64,000 nt of DNA from Candidatus Gastranaerophilales bacterium (lineage in GTDB: Bacteria > Cyanobacteriota > Vampirovibrionia > Gastranaerophilales > Gastranaerophilaceae), in NCBI GenBank assembly GCA_944326475.1, contig CALVEC010000003.1, positions 1 through 64,000 of the forward strand, written 5' to 3'. A model generated the notes under the pieces. It was not told where the DNA came from, did no database searches, and was given only the letters and a program-made list of their open reading frames with translations. The position numbers were made by a program, and so were the translations under genes. Positions within the stretch are counted from its first letter, which is position 1. The number at the start of each line of letters is the position of its first letter. Below, piece by piece: positions 43,585 to 52,489 of this stretch.

Positions 43585-44628
43585 ATGAGCGGATTTAATT
43601 CAAGTAACATAGATGTTCAAAGAACCGAAAATGGCTGGACTTTTACCAAAAGCGGAAGAAAGGGGAAAAGTACAGTATATCAGGTTACGGACACTAACGG
43701 CAACGGCAGATATGACAAAGGGGATGTTGCAAAGCTTGTGCAATCTGACCTCGGACTGTTTTCAAGCAGAGACTTAAATGCGGCTGTCAAAGGAGTTTAT
43801 CAGCTTGAAGGCAATGAGTTCACATTTGACGAGATGTACGGTCTTGCTCAAATAACTGATAATGAAGGATACGGCAGCGGATACAGAAACAGCAGCACAC
43901 GTTTTTCAAGCGGTTCTTATACCGGTTTTGCTCCATACATGAATCCGAATTTCGGAAGATATTGCGGTAACTTCACGCCGTACGGTACTGCAAGTTATAT
44001 GCAATTTGAAAGCTACACTCCGGCGCAAAATAATCCTGCTGTCTCAAATCCATACGCTCAATTACAAGACTATGCATCAAGGCTTGCTGAGAAAACAAAT
44101 GACCCCAATAATCCGGCAAACATGAAAAAACACATATATGAACAGATAAAAGAACAGCTTGAGGATGTGGATGAAGACGGCTGCAATAACGACCTTACCG
44201 CCGGAAACGCAAACAGGCTGCAGGAAATTTTTAATCAAGTTGATGAAAATTATAACAATATGACCGATGATATGGTTAATGAAAGCGCAGAAATAATAAA
44301 TGCAGGCATGGTGTCGACTCGATTTATTGAAAAAATGGAAGAAGCGTATGTTGACTCGACCGATGACCAAAAACAAAAAGATAAATCACAAAATGCAATA
44401 AATAATCTTGTTGACAAAATTAATGATACTCTGGACAGATACAGCAGCGCCTCAGATGAAGACAAGAAGAAAATTTTGAGTGATTACAATTATGCTGAAC
44501 TGACAGCCATTTTGATTGAATTTGACCAGGGTGATGTTGGCAAAATGGACAAAGCCACCATAGAGAAATTAACAAAAAGAGTTATTAATATAATGAACTC
44601 CGGTCCAAAAGACATTGAAAAAGAATAA
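43585..44628 (+). CDS. Protein with EF-hand-like calcium loops
   Basis: 347 aa, acidic, not recognised as a family. Two calcium-loop patterns are visible: D36-T-N-G-N-G-R-Y-D-K-G-D47, a dockerin/EF-hand-like D-x-N-x-N-G loop, and a D-V-D-E-D-G-C-N-N-D loop near residue 195. A Gly/Ser/Tyr/Asn-rich stretch (about 92-150) links them, then a helical C-terminal half. There is no signal peptide, so it may be cytoplasmic or exported by another route. It starts at an ATG with a TTGAGGAAAAAA ribosome site. Confidence 0.65.
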   Translation: MSGFNSSNIDVQRTENGWTFTKSGRKGKSTVYQVTDTNGNGRYDKGDVAKLVQSDLGLFSSRDLNAAVKGVYQLEGNEFTFDEMYGLAQITDNEGYGSGYRNSSTRFSSGSYTGFAPYMNPNFGRYCGNFTPYGTASYMQFESYTPAQNNPAVSNPYAQLQDYASRLAEKTNDPNNPANMKKHIYEQIKEQLEDVDEDGCNNDLTAGNANRLQEIFNQVDENYNNMTDDMVNESAEIINAGMVSTRFIEKMEEAYVDSTDDQKQKDKSQNAINNLVDKINDTLDRYSSASDEDKKKILSDYNYAELTAILIEFDQGDVGKMDKATIEKLTKRVINIMNSGPKDIEKE

Positions 44629-44637
44629 TTTGAAAAC

Positions 44638-44808
44638 TTATTTTTTAAGTTTTTGTTGTTTTTCTTTTATGTCAAGCGCTGCATTGTGTGCCAGCAAATA
44701 TACTGAACAAGTTTTGTAGTTCTTAAGATACCAGGAACATTTTTCCTGTGCACATACTATTTCCATCGTGCTTCCGGCACTCATCAACGGACATATAGGT
44801 ATAGACAT
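44638..44808 (-). CDS. 56-aa Cys-rich small protein
   Basis: 56 aa, ATG at 44808 with a clear AAGGAG ribosome site, stop at 44638. It reads M-S-I-P-I-C-P-L-M-S-A-G, then C-A-Q-E-K-C-S-W-Y and C-S-V-Y-L-L-A. The Cys spacing (C-x4-C-x8-C, with an earlier C-P) resembles small metal- or cluster-binding proteins seen in anaerobes. It is the last gene of a leftward unit whose next gene upstream is the NfnA-like flavoprotein. Confidence 0.7.
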   Translation of the reverse strand: MSIPICPLMSAGSTMEIVCAQEKCSWYLKNYKTCSVYLLAHNAALDIKEKQQKLKK

Positions 44809-44826
44809 TATATTCTCCTTCTGTTT

Positions 44827-45675
44827 TTATTTTTTTAATGCTTCTGCTTGTTTATACAAATTGCAGTTTTCATCGCGCTTCTTTTCGTAATCTTTATAAA
44901 TTCGCGTACGATTAATTACTTCATCAAAATCAATCTCGTGGGCGTCAAAATCAGGACCGTCAACACAGGCGAACTTGACTTTTCCGCCTACCGTAACCCT
45001 GCAAGCACCACACATCCCCGTGCCGTCTACCATAATCGGGTTCATGCTTGCTTCGGTTTTAATGCCTTTGCCTCTGGTTAATTCAGCAACAGCTCTCATC
45101 ATCGGCATTGGACCTACTGCAATTGCATAATCTATTTTTTCTTTTTTCATTATATCTTCAAGAACCCCTGTAACAAAACCCTTGGTTCCCAAAGAGCCGT
45201 CATCTGTTGTTATAAAGAGTTCACTGCAAGCGTCCTTCATTTTTTCATTCCAGAAGATAAGGTCTTTTGTTCTTGCGCCCATTATCATATAGACTTTGTT
45301 TCCGGCATCTTTAAACGCCTTTGCTATTAAGTAGCACGGAGCAGCTCCGTAACCGCCTGCCAGGCAAACCACTGTGCCGTACTTTTTAATATGTGTGGGT
45401 TGTCCAAGCGGTCCCACCACATCTGCAATTTCATCTCCGACCGATAATTTAGCCAGTTTCTTTGTTGTATAACCGACAGCCATAAATACAATGGTGAGTT
45501 CGCCTTTTTCTCGGTTATAATCAGCTATCGTAAGCGGAACTCTTTCGCCTTCTTCGTCAACACGAAGAATAATAAACTGTCCTGCTTGCGCATTTTTGGT
45601 CACAAAAGGTGCGTCTATAGTTAATTCATATTGATTTGGACACAATTCAATTTTTTTTAATATTTTATATCCCAT
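44827..45675 (-). CDS. Sulfide/dihydroorotate dehydrogenase-like FAD/NAD-binding protein (NfnA-like)
   Basis: 282 aa. The ferredoxin-reductase fold has an FAD segment R-V-P-L-T-I-A-D and an NAD segment L-A-G-G-Y-G-A-A-P. The C-terminal iron-sulfur region has G-M-C-G-A-C-R-V-T and a third Cys in F-A-C-V-D-G-P-D-F. It matches the small subunit of NADH-dependent ferredoxin:NADP+ oxidoreductase or the electron-transfer subunit PyrK. No NfnB/GltA-like large subunit is adjacent, which is unusual. It lies next to the ATP synthase genes. Confidence 0.8.
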   Translation of the reverse strand: MGYKILKKIELCPNQYELTIDAPFVTKNAQAGQFIILRVDEEGERVPLTIADYNREKGELTIVFMAVGYTTKKLAKLSVGDEIADVVGPLGQPTHIKKYGTVVCLAGGYGAAPCYLIAKAFKDAGNKVYMIMGARTKDLIFWNEKMKDACSELFITTDDGSLGTKGFVTGVLEDIMKKEKIDYAIAVGPMPMMRAVAELTRGKGIKTEASMNPIMVDGTGMCGACRVTVGGKVKFACVDGPDFDAHEIDFDEVINRTRIYKDYEKKRDENCNLYKQAEALKK

Positions 45676-45704
45676 TTTCTATTCCTTGTTTTTATCCCTG
45701 GTAT

Positions 45705-46640
45705 CTAGTTTTTAAGAGCGTCTGCACCTGCTACTACCTCCAGAATTTCCTGAGTAATAGCAAATTGTCTGGCTTTGTTGTAGTCAATAGTGAGACTTCT
45801 AATCATGTCGTCCGCGTTGTTTGTTGCTGATGACATTGCTGTCATTCTTGCCGCAAGCTCACTCGCTACAGCTTCAAGAAGCGCCTGGTATATTATATTT
45901 GTAATATACATCGGTACAATTTTTTGCAAAATGTGATGCATATCCGGTTCAAAAATCATCAGCGGATCAATGCCGTGGTGCTCTGTGCCGTCTTCGTATT
46001 CTTCAAGCTTATCAAGCGGAAGGATTTTCCAATCTTCAACAGAATATGACATCATATTTTTAAATCTGGTTGTTACGATTTCAATGCTGTCAATTTTGCC
46101 TTCAACAAAGTCCTTTGCCATATCTTCGGCAATAACAATAGCGTTTGACGAATTTGGCTCCTGTGAAATTTTTGTATAAGTACTTACTATTTCAACGCCG
46201 GCTTCCTGCGCTTTTCTTCTGATTCCGGAAAGACCTTTTTGACCGACAATATACAATTTAGCATCTATATTCTGTTCTTTCAAAGTCTGAATTTTTTTCA
46301 AGGTATAACGAATAACGTTCGCATTATAAGCGCCTGCCAAACCTTTATTGGAGGTAATCATAAGAATACCTGCTGTTTTCAGTTCCCGTTTTTTCATCAG
46401 CGCGGGATAATTGTCAATCGCTCTTTCTATTTTTAATCCCGTAGCCGCTGCGTCGTTGTCTACTGAATCTAATACTCGCTTAAATGCACTCACGAGGGCT
46501 TTTGAAAACGGTCTGCCGGCTTTAACCCGGTTTTCGGATTTTTTTACCTTTGCCGCTGCAACCATTTTCATTGCTCTTGTGATTTTTTGAGTGTTTTTAA
46601 TACTGGTTATTCTATCTTTTATATCCAACAAATTTGGCAT
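45705..46640 (-). CDS. atpG: ATP synthase gamma subunit
   Basis: 311 aa. The N-terminal I-K-x-T-x-K-I-T-R-A-M-K-M-V-A-A-A-K coiled-coil and C-terminal helix A-S-E-L-A-A-R-M-T-A-M-S-S-A-T-N-N-A form the rotor shaft. It is the last ATP synthase gene; epsilon and beta do not follow. The cyanobacterial redox-regulatory insert with paired cysteines is not evident. Confidence 0.95.
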   Translation of the reverse strand: MPNLLDIKDRITSIKNTQKITRAMKMVAAAKVKKSENRVKAGRPFSKALVSAFKRVLDSVDNDAAATGLKIERAIDNYPALMKKRELKTAGILMITSNKGLAGAYNANVIRYTLKKIQTLKEQNIDAKLYIVGQKGLSGIRRKAQEAGVEIVSTYTKISQEPNSSNAIVIAEDMAKDFVEGKIDSIEIVTTRFKNMMSYSVEDWKILPLDKLEEYEDGTEHHGIDPLMIFEPDMHHILQKIVPMYITNIIYQALLEAVASELAARMTAMSSATNNADDMIRSLTIDYNKARQFAITQEILEVVAGADALKN

Positions 46641-46662
46641 TGTTTGTCCTTTTTATTTTAGC

Positions 46663-48183
46663 CTACGCCGTAAAAACAGATGATTTGAATTTTTCTAAGT
46701 GTTCTTTAAGCAGTGCTTTGTCTTCATCACTTAGTGCAGAACCTGCATTGAGTCTTGTGCTCAGTTCAGAAAGGTTGGAGTCAAAATATTCAAACCACTC
46801 CTTTTTGAACCGGGCAATTTTTGTGTTTTGAACATCATCAAGTATGCCTTCGTTTGCTGCGAACAGGACAGATACCTGCTGGGCAACGCTAAGCGGTGAA
46901 TATTGAGGTTGTTTCAATACTTCAGTAAGCTTCTGACCTCTTAAGAGCTGGTCTTGTGTTGCTTTGTCAAGGTCTGATGCAAATTGGGCAAAAGCTTCAA
47001 GTTCTCTGAACTGCGCAAGGTCAAGTCTCAATTTACCCGCAACCTGTTTAATTGCCTTTGTCTGAGCTGCGCCGCCGACACGGGATACTGATATACCTGC
47101 ATTGATTGCAGGTCTCATGCCCGAGTTGAAAAGTCCGGTTTCGAGGAATATCTGACCGTCTGTAATGGAAATTACGTTTGTCGGAATGTAAGCGGAAACG
47201 TCACCTGCCTGTGTTTCGATAATAGGCAGAGCCGTGATACTTCCGCCGCCCAGTTTGTCGTTCAACTTACAAGCTCTTTCAAGAAGTCTTGAATGCAGAT
47301 AGAAAACGTCTCCGGGGTAAGCTTCACGTCCCGGCGGTCTTCTCAAAAGCAAACTCATTGCTCTATATGCCTGAGCGTGTTTTGTTAAATCGTCGTATAC
47401 AATAAGCACTGCTTTGCCTTGTTCCATAAATTCTTCAGCAATAGCAACACCTGCAAACGGTGCGATATATTGAAGCGGAGCTGATTCATCAGCCGTAGCG
47501 GATACGATAATTGAATAATCCATCGCTCCGTATTCTTCAAGTCTTTTTGCGAGCTGTGCAACCGTTGAAGTTTTTTGACCGATTGCAACATAAATACAAA
47601 TTACATCCTGACCTTTTTGGTTAATGATAGTATCAATTGCAATAGCTGTTTTACCGGTTTGTCTGTCTCCGATAATCAATTCTCTTTGACCGCGTCCGAT
47701 AGGAGTCAGCGCATCAATTGCCGTTAAGCCTGTTTGAAGCGGTTCATGAACTGATTTTCTAGTAACAATCCCCGGTGCGACACGTTCAACAGGTCTTGTT
47801 TTTTCATAATGTATGTCGCCTTTGCCGTCTACGGGTTTTCCGGTCGGGTTAATAATTCTTCCTATCAGACCTTCACCTACGGGGACAGAGGCGATTCGTC
47901 CCGTTGTTTTTACGGTCATACCTTCTTTAATTTGTTTATATTCGCCAAGAATTACAACACCTACATTGTCTTCTTCGAGGTTGAGTGTAATACCAAGCGT
48001 TCCTTGTCCGTCATCAAATTCAACAAGCTCGTTTGACATTGCGTTTCTTAAACCGTATACACGCGCAATACCATCGCCGACTTCCAAAACCGACCCGACA
48101 TTGGATACTTCCATTGTCGAATTATAGTTTTCGATTTTGGCTTTGATAATTGATGTAATTTCATCAGGTCTGATTGTTGCCAT
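46663..48183 (-). CDS. atpA: ATP synthase alpha subunit
   Basis: 506 aa. P-loop G-D-R-Q-T-G-K-T. It has the usual [11 protein letters not shown] start region and [15 protein letters not shown] motif with the arginine finger. Normal length. It sits between the delta and gamma genes. Confidence 0.97.
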   Translation of the reverse strand: MATIRPDEITSIIKAKIENYNSTMEVSNVGSVLEVGDGIARVYGLRNAMSNELVEFDDGQGTLGITLNLEEDNVGVVILGEYKQIKEGMTVKTTGRIASVPVGEGLIGRIINPTGKPVDGKGDIHYEKTRPVERVAPGIVTRKSVHEPLQTGLTAIDALTPIGRGQRELIIGDRQTGKTAIAIDTIINQKGQDVICIYVAIGQKTSTVAQLAKRLEEYGAMDYSIIVSATADESAPLQYIAPFAGVAIAEEFMEQGKAVLIVYDDLTKHAQAYRAMSLLLRRPPGREAYPGDVFYLHSRLLERACKLNDKLGGGSITALPIIETQAGDVSAYIPTNVISITDGQIFLETGLFNSGMRPAINAGISVSRVGGAAQTKAIKQVAGKLRLDLAQFRELEAFAQFASDLDKATQDQLLRGQKLTEVLKQPQYSPLSVAQQVSVLFAANEGILDDVQNTKIARFKKEWFEYFDSNLSELSTRLNAGSALSDEDKALLKEHLEKFKSSVFTA

Positions 48184-48202
48184 TTTTTTCTTCCTTTTAT
48201 AT

Positions 48203-48751
48203 TTATGCTAATTGTTTTTTCATGGTTTGGAGTTTGTAAGCCATTGAGCCGTCTATTGTTTTGTCTTTGATTTTCAGTATCAATCCGGCTATAATTTCCG
48301 GTTTTATTTCATAATTTAAGTCAACGGATTTTTTAAGCTTTGATTCCAATTTTGATTTTAATTTTTCTTTTAAGTCGTTATCAATTTCCACAGCAGAAAT
48401 TACATCGACTTTTAATATGTTTTTAGCTTCATTTAACGAGGATTCATAACAGTATAAAATTGTATCAATGAGATTGAATTTATTTTTGTCTAAAAGTGTG
48501 TAGAGCAAATTCAAAGTATCGTTTGATATTTTGCCTTCAAAAATAGACCCGATAAGCTCTTTTTTGTCTTTATGAGCAATTGCGGGGTGAGAAAGAAAAT
48601 CTCTCAGCTCATTTGAATAATCATAAACAGCCGCAATATTTTTCAGGTCTTCATATATATTATCAAGTTCGCCTTTTTCTTTTGCGATTTCGATAATTGC
48701 ATCTGAGTATCTTCTAGCTGTTGCTATTAATTTGTTATCTATATTTGTCAT
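48203..48751 (-). CDS. atpH: ATP synthase delta subunit
   Basis: 182 aa, all-helical N-domain (A-R-R-Y-S-D-A-I) and C-terminal segment with [13 protein letters not shown]. It links the alpha3beta3 head to the b/b' stalk. Its start overlaps the stop of the b subunit gene by one base. Confidence 0.93.
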   Translation of the reverse strand: MTNIDNKLIATARRYSDAIIEIAKEKGELDNIYEDLKNIAAVYDYSNELRDFLSHPAIAHKDKKELIGSIFEGKISNDTLNLLYTLLDKNKFNLIDTILYCYESSLNEAKNILKVDVISAVEIDNDLKEKLKSKLESKLKKSVDLNYEIKPEIIAGLILKIKDKTIDGSMAYKLQTMKKQLA

Positions 48752-49254
48752 TAAACTTCTAGCCCGTCTATTTCATTTATAAAGTCATTTATAAATTTGC
48801 GATGGAGGTCTTTGTTATGTTCCAGCGCGTTTATAACCTGTTTATGCGCAACTTCGACTGATGCGTTTGCTGCATTTTGCAAAATAACAGAGTTTGTGTG
48901 TTTTTCTTCCGCATTAATTTGTTTTTCTGTGTTGTCTTTGATTGACTGAACAAGTCTTTCTAAATCCGCTTTTGTTTTTGCTTCAAAAGCTTTTGCTGTT
49001 TGTTCGGCATTTTTAAGTATGCTCTCAATTTCATTCGGCAGATTTTCCAAAGATTTTTCAACCTTCTTCAATTCTTCTTGAGAATCAGCTTTTAGTAAAT
49101 CAGAATCTTCTATTGATTTTTGTATGGAGGCTCTGTTCTTTTCTATAGCTTCCGACAATTTCAGCTTATATGCAATGAAACCAAAGAAGGCAATCATTAT
49201 AATAAAGTTCAATGCATTTGAATGTAATATGTTATTCCAACTTAAATCAAGCAT
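48751..49254 (-). CDS. atpF: ATP synthase b subunit
   Basis: 167 aa. One N-terminal membrane helix (about 12-30), then a long coiled coil rich in Lys, Glu and Ala. It is the fourth gene in the operon. It is distinct in sequence from the b' gene directly upstream; the two overlap by eight bases. Confidence 0.9.
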   Translation of the reverse strand: MLDLSWNNILHSNALNFIIMIAFFGFIAYKLKLSEAIEKNRASIQKSIEDSDLLKADSQEELKKVEKSLENLPNEIESILKNAEQTAKAFEAKTKADLERLVQSIKDNTEKQINAEEKHTNSVILQNAANASVEVAHKQVINALEHNKDLHRKFINDFINEIDGLEV

Positions 49255-49723
49255 TTTTTCTAATCACCTCTTTGACTTCGTTTTCTTCCAGCGGAGTAAA
49301 CTCAACACCGTAACCAACCAGTTTCGTTGTAATATTGTTTGCAATATCGGCAACATTGAATGCCAGATTGTTTACAGTGTTGTCTTTTTCTTCCGCTATA
49401 GATTGTTTTCTGTTGTTAAAATAAGCACCCATATCCGCTCTTGTATTGCTGAGCATTCTGGATTCTTCTTCTTTCAGAGCTTCGGTCTTTGCTGCAACAA
49501 TATCACGTGATTTTTTATTTGCCTCCGTGATTTTTTTATCTTTGTCATCTATAAGTTCTTTTGCGTGTTTTTTGTGTTCTTCAACCGCTGATTTGTTATT
49601 GTCTATATAATCCTTACGCTCCTGCATAATTGCCAGTATAGGTTTATACAGTATCTGATTCATGATAATAACAAAAATTATAAAACTTATTGATGAAATT
49701 AATAATGTTGCGTTAAATTCCAT
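49247..49723 (-). CDS. ATP synthase b' subunit
   Basis: 158 aa. One N-terminal membrane helix (I-S-F-I-I-F-V-I-I-M-N) followed by P-I-L-A-I-M-Q-E-R-K-D-Y-I-D-N-N, a b'-type junction, then a coiled coil. Together with b it makes the heterodimeric peripheral stalk known from cyanobacteria, chloroplasts and some other phyla. Gene order a-c-b'-b is as in cyanobacteria. Confidence 0.88.
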   Translation of the reverse strand: MEFNATLLISSISFIIFVIIMNQILYKPILAIMQERKDYIDNNKSAVEEHKKHAKELIDDKDKKITEANKKSRDIVAAKTEALKEEESRMLSNTRADMGAYFNNRKQSIAEEKDNTVNNLAFNVADIANNITTKLVGYGVEFTPLEENEVKEVIRKNA

Positions 49724-49743
49724 TTAAAAAGCCTCTTTAAAAA

Positions 49744-49995
49744 CTAAATCATACCGCTCAATTTCATTGCGATAAACAAACCGTAAATAGCACAAGCTTC
49801 TGCAAGCGCAGCACCCAAAAGGAAGAAACCTACTGCTTTACCTGCAATTTCGGGCTGTCTTGAAATAGCTTCTAAAAGTCCTTTTGTTGCAACACCGATA
49901 CCTAAACCTGCACCGATAGCGCCAAAACCTATTGCCAGACCTGCACCTATATCAGCAAGACTGCCTGTAACTGTTGTCAATTGTTCTACTGCCAT
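49744..49995 (-). CDS. atpE: ATP synthase c subunit
   Basis: 83 aa hairpin of two membrane helices joined by R-Q-P-E. The ion-binding Glu is in L-A-E-A-C-A-I-Y. The Na+ ligands Gln of helix 1 and Ser/Thr after the Glu of Na+-type rings are replaced by Ile and Ala-Cys, so H+ coupling is predicted. Confidence 0.96.
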   Translation of the reverse strand: MAVEQLTTVTGSLADIGAGLAIGFGAIGAGLGIGVATKGLLEAISRQPEIAGKAVGFFLLGAALAEACAIYGLFIAMKLSGMI

Positions 49996-50040
49996 AATTT
50001 TCTCCTTTTTTATTTGGTTTAGTTTATACTGTTTACTTTA

Positions 50041-50727
50041 TTAATGCTCATCTTCTGCTGTTGCAAGCGCAACGTAGGCTGTCGCCAGCATTGTAAATAC
50101 CAATGCCTGAACAAAGGCGACAAAAACTTCAAATAACATTATCGGCAAGGGCAGAAGGTATGCAAAAATTCCTACAAATGCCGCAACCAGCAGCTCTCCT
50201 GCAAGTATATTGGCAAAAAGACGGAGAGCCAGCGTGAAAGGACGAATGACCATTTCTGCCAGTTCCACTATTGCTTCTACTATATCAATCGGGTTGAAGC
50301 TGCGCAAAAAGTACCTGATACCTTTTGCTCTGACACCCTGATATACATAATAAATCAGAACAAGAATTGCCATCCCTGCCGTCATATTGATATCGTTCGT
50401 CGGAGATGCAAGCTCGCCCTGTTTTAAGTGGTAAATTTTCCATGGCAATTGCCCCATAAGGTTTGCCGTAACTATAAATAAAAACAGAGAGGCAATTAAC
50501 GGAACGTGTTTTGCGCCGGATTTACCTATCATAGATTCCGTCAATCCGCCGAAAAACCTGAGGATGCCTTCTGCAATTGATTGTAATTTAGTAGGAACAA
50601 TTGACAATTTTCTTGTTGCAAGGAAAGCAAAAAGAATCAAAACTGCCATTGCTATCCACATTGTTATAATTGTATCTACGTTAAAACTCCAATTGCCTAT
50701 ATTGGCTATCCAGTGCCCTTCTGACAT
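50041..50727 (-). CDS. atpB: ATP synthase a subunit
   Basis: 228 aa with five to six membrane helices. The essential Arg is in L-A-L-R-L-F-A-N-I-L-A-G. It is the first gene of the operon; no atpI-like gene precedes it. Upstream is a promoter on the minus strand and the divergent prepilin gene. Confidence 0.95.
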   Translation of the reverse strand: MSEGHWIANIGNWSFNVDTIITMWIAMAVLILFAFLATRKLSIVPTKLQSIAEGILRFFGGLTESMIGKSGAKHVPLIASLFLFIVTANLMGQLPWKIYHLKQGELASPTNDINMTAGMAILVLIYYVYQGVRAKGIRYFLRSFNPIDIVEAIVELAEMVIRPFTLALRLFANILAGELLVAAFVGIFAYLLPLPIMLFEVFVAFVQALVFTMLATAYVALATAEDEH

Positions 50728-50751
50728 GTTATTTCCTCTATTTCCGTGGTT

Positions 50752-50781
50752 ATAATAACATTATTGTTTCAAAAATACAAA
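50752..50781 (-). promoter_or_regulatory. Candidate ATP synthase operon promoter
   Basis: On the minus strand TTGTAT (50776-50781), an 18-base spacer and TATTAT (50752-50757). Start near 50745, leaving about 18 bases before the ATG with a GAGG site. Confidence 0.45.
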
Positions 50782-50870
50782 CATGCTACAATAAATTATA
50801 TACTAACAATATTTTTTTGAATAGTTTAAATAGTTTAAATTTTAAGAATTAGTAAAATGAGGAATTTATT

Positions 50871-51473
50871 ATGAAAACTTTGAAGACAAAAAGCGGTTTT
50901 ACCCTTGCGGAAGCATTATCCGTTCTGGTTATTTTAGGCGTTATTGCTTCTTTAACAATACCGGCTTTGAACAGTTCAACCCAGGATAAACAATTTTTTG
51001 CTCAATATAAAAGGTCAGTGTCTGTCTTTGCCCAAACAATTGACAGAATGACGGCGGAAAAAACGTACAAAAGAAATAATATTTCGCAAACATTTGAAAA
51101 TTTTAAGAAATATTTCAACATAGCAAAAGATTGTACAACAAGCGGTTCTTCAACCGACTGTTGGGATTATGATGCGGATGATCAGGGACCTTGCCCTGCA
51201 TCAAAAGAAGTTTTCATTGATATATCGGGTACAGCCTGGGCGTTGCCGACAAATCAGGTTTGGGGGGTTACTGTAGATACAAACGCTACAAAAGGACCTA
51301 ACAAATACGGTAAAGACCGCTGGTGTATTTTCTCAGCTGACAAAGACGGAAACTATAATGACGGAACTAAAAAACCGGTCAGTGTTCTTCCTTATCCGAA
51401 CAAAGACTTCACATCGGCAAGCGCAGAATGTAAATACCCGCCTTGCTACTATCAATCCGCAATTTCCCGTTAA
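50871..51473 (+). CDS. Type IV pilin-like prepilin
   Basis: 200 aa. A short basic leader ends K-S-G, and the mature part begins F-T-L-A-E-A-L, the prepilin cleavage site with Glu5, followed by a hydrophobic helix to about residue 30. The rest is a globular domain with several Cys (C-T-T, C-W-D, C-P-A, C-K-Y-P-P-C) that may form disulfides. It is a pseudopilin or minor pilin of a type II/IV system. It is a single gene followed by a terminator; no pilin assembly genes are nearby. Confidence 0.85.
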   Translation: MKTLKTKSGFTLAEALSVLVILGVIASLTIPALNSSTQDKQFFAQYKRSVSVFAQTIDRMTAEKTYKRNNISQTFENFKKYFNIAKDCTTSGSSTDCWDYDADDQGPCPASKEVFIDISGTAWALPTNQVWGVTVDTNATKGPNKYGKDRWCIFSADKDGNYNDGTKKPVSVLPYPNKDFTSASAECKYPPCYYQSAISR

Positions 51474-51497
51474 TTCTTAAGATTTGAGTCTATAACA

Positions 51498-51543
51498 AAA
51501 TTACTTTAGTCCTTGCGCAAAAACGCAGGCTAAAGTAATTTGT
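51498..51543 (+). terminator. Terminator of the prepilin gene
   Basis: AAATTACTTTAG pairs perfectly with CTAAAGTAATTT (51530-51541), and an inner CC-TGCG/CGCA-GG stem continues it. The tail is T-poor, so termination may be moderate. Confidence 0.7.
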
Positions 51544-51546
51544 CAG

Positions 51547-51590
51547 AAAAAATTCGTGATAAGAAACAACCTGAAGTAAACGAATTTTTT
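51547..51590 (+). terminator. Second inverted repeat before pdxJ
   Basis: AAAAAATTCGT (51547-51557) pairs with ACGAATTTTTT (51580-51590), with a 22-base loop. It directly follows the prepilin terminator and precedes the structured pdxJ leader. It may be a tandem terminator or part of the leader. Confidence 0.5.
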
Positions 51591-51602
51591 AAATAACCAT
51601 TG

Positions 51603-51656
51603 AGTAGCTGAGCGGGTGCCTGTTGCGTTAAACTTGAGGCAACTGCAGAACCGGAT
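51603..51656 (+). ncRNA. Candidate structured leader RNA of pdxJ
   Basis: This 54-base GC-richer block lies 31-84 bases upstream of the pdxJ ATG. GTTGC (51622-51626) pairs with GCAAC (51639-51643) around a 12-base loop. Outside it GC/GC and CGG/CCG (51613-51615 with 51651-51653) continue a stem broken by internal loops. This gives a long hairpin with purine-rich asymmetric loops, as in small riboswitches. I could not match it to a known class with confidence. A metabolite of vitamin B6 is the obvious ligand to test. It is also possible that it is only an mRNA-stability stem. Confidence 0.4.
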
Positions 51657-51686
51657 TAGATTTAAAACAGAAAAGGAATATAAATT

Positions 51687-52397
51687 ATGTTATTAGGTGT
51701 AAATATTGACCATGTTGCGACACTAAGAAATGCAAGAGGCGGAAAAGACCCAGATGTTGTTGATGCAGCCGTTGTTTGTGAAAAAGCAGGCGCAGATGCA
51801 ATTACCGTTCATTTGCGAGAAGACAGGCGCCATATAAAAGATGCCGATGTCGAGTCGTTAAAAAAAATTCTTTATGTAAGATTAAATCTGGAAATGGCTG
51901 CGACTGATGAAATGCAAAAAATAGCTCTCAATCTGCTGCCGGACAACTGCTGTATTGTTCCGGAAAAAAGACAGGAGCTGACAACGGAAGGCGGACTCGA
52001 TGTTGCGGGGCAAGTTGAAAAACTGACTGCATTTGTAAAACCGCTTGTTGAAGCCGGTATTGTGGTCAGTTTGTTTATCGACCCTGCAAGAGAACAGGTC
52101 GCTGCTGCCGAAAAGACCGGAGCGCAGTTTATAGAACTGCATACAGGGCGTTATTCTGAGGCTTTTGGTACACCGGATGAAGAAAAAGAGTTCCAAAAAC
52201 TGAAAGATGCGGCTGAATATGCAGAGATTCTCGGGCTGGGCGTAAATGCCGGGCACGGTTTGACCTACAAAAACGTTCACAGAATGAAAGAAATCAGTTG
52301 TCTGAATGAATTAAATATCGGGCATAACATTATTGCCAAGGCGCTTTTTGACGGTCTTGATATTGCAGTGAAAGATATGAAAGAGCTTATTAAGTAA
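51687..52397 (+). CDS. pdxJ: Pyridoxine 5'-phosphate synthase
   Basis: 236 aa. It forms pyridoxine 5'-phosphate from 1-deoxyxylulose 5-phosphate and 3-amino-2-oxopropyl phosphate. It starts L-L-G-V-N-I-D-H-V-A-T-L-R-N-A-R-G and has H-L-R-E-D-R-R-H-I and the late G-L-G-V-N-A-G-H-G-L-T. The ribosome site is AAAAGGAATATAAATT. It is preceded by the structured leader described above. Use of PdxJ points to the DXP-dependent B6 route; no pdxA or pdxB is in the window. Confidence 0.96.
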   Translation: MLLGVNIDHVATLRNARGGKDPDVVDAAVVCEKAGADAITVHLREDRRHIKDADVESLKKILYVRLNLEMAATDEMQKIALNLLPDNCCIVPEKRQELTTEGGLDVAGQVEKLTAFVKPLVEAGIVVSLFIDPAREQVAAAEKTGAQFIELHTGRYSEAFGTPDEEKEFQKLKDAAEYAEILGLGVNAGHGLTYKNVHRMKEISCLNELNIGHNIIAKALFDGLDIAVKDMKELIK

Positions 52398-52425
52398 AAT
52401 TCTTTTAAGTTATTTTAATTTAAAC

Positions 52426-52454
52426 TTGATATTAATTTGTTTTTAAATTATGCT
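52426..52454 (+). promoter_or_regulatory. rpmB promoter
   Basis: TTGATA (52426-52431), a 17-base spacer and TATGCT (52449-52454). Start near 52461, about 29 bases before the ATG, with a GAAAGGGAA ribosome site. Confidence 0.65.
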
Positions 52455-52489
52455 AAATTAGCAATACAAACTATTGAAAGGGAAACACT

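Noticed and set aside
51603-51656. TPP or tetrahydrofolate riboswitch before pdxJ
   Set aside because: Short stretches look like parts of both (GGGTGCC; GAGTAG and GCGTTAA), but the conserved TPP T-loop (CTGAGA) and the rest of the THF core are absent, so I left the class open.
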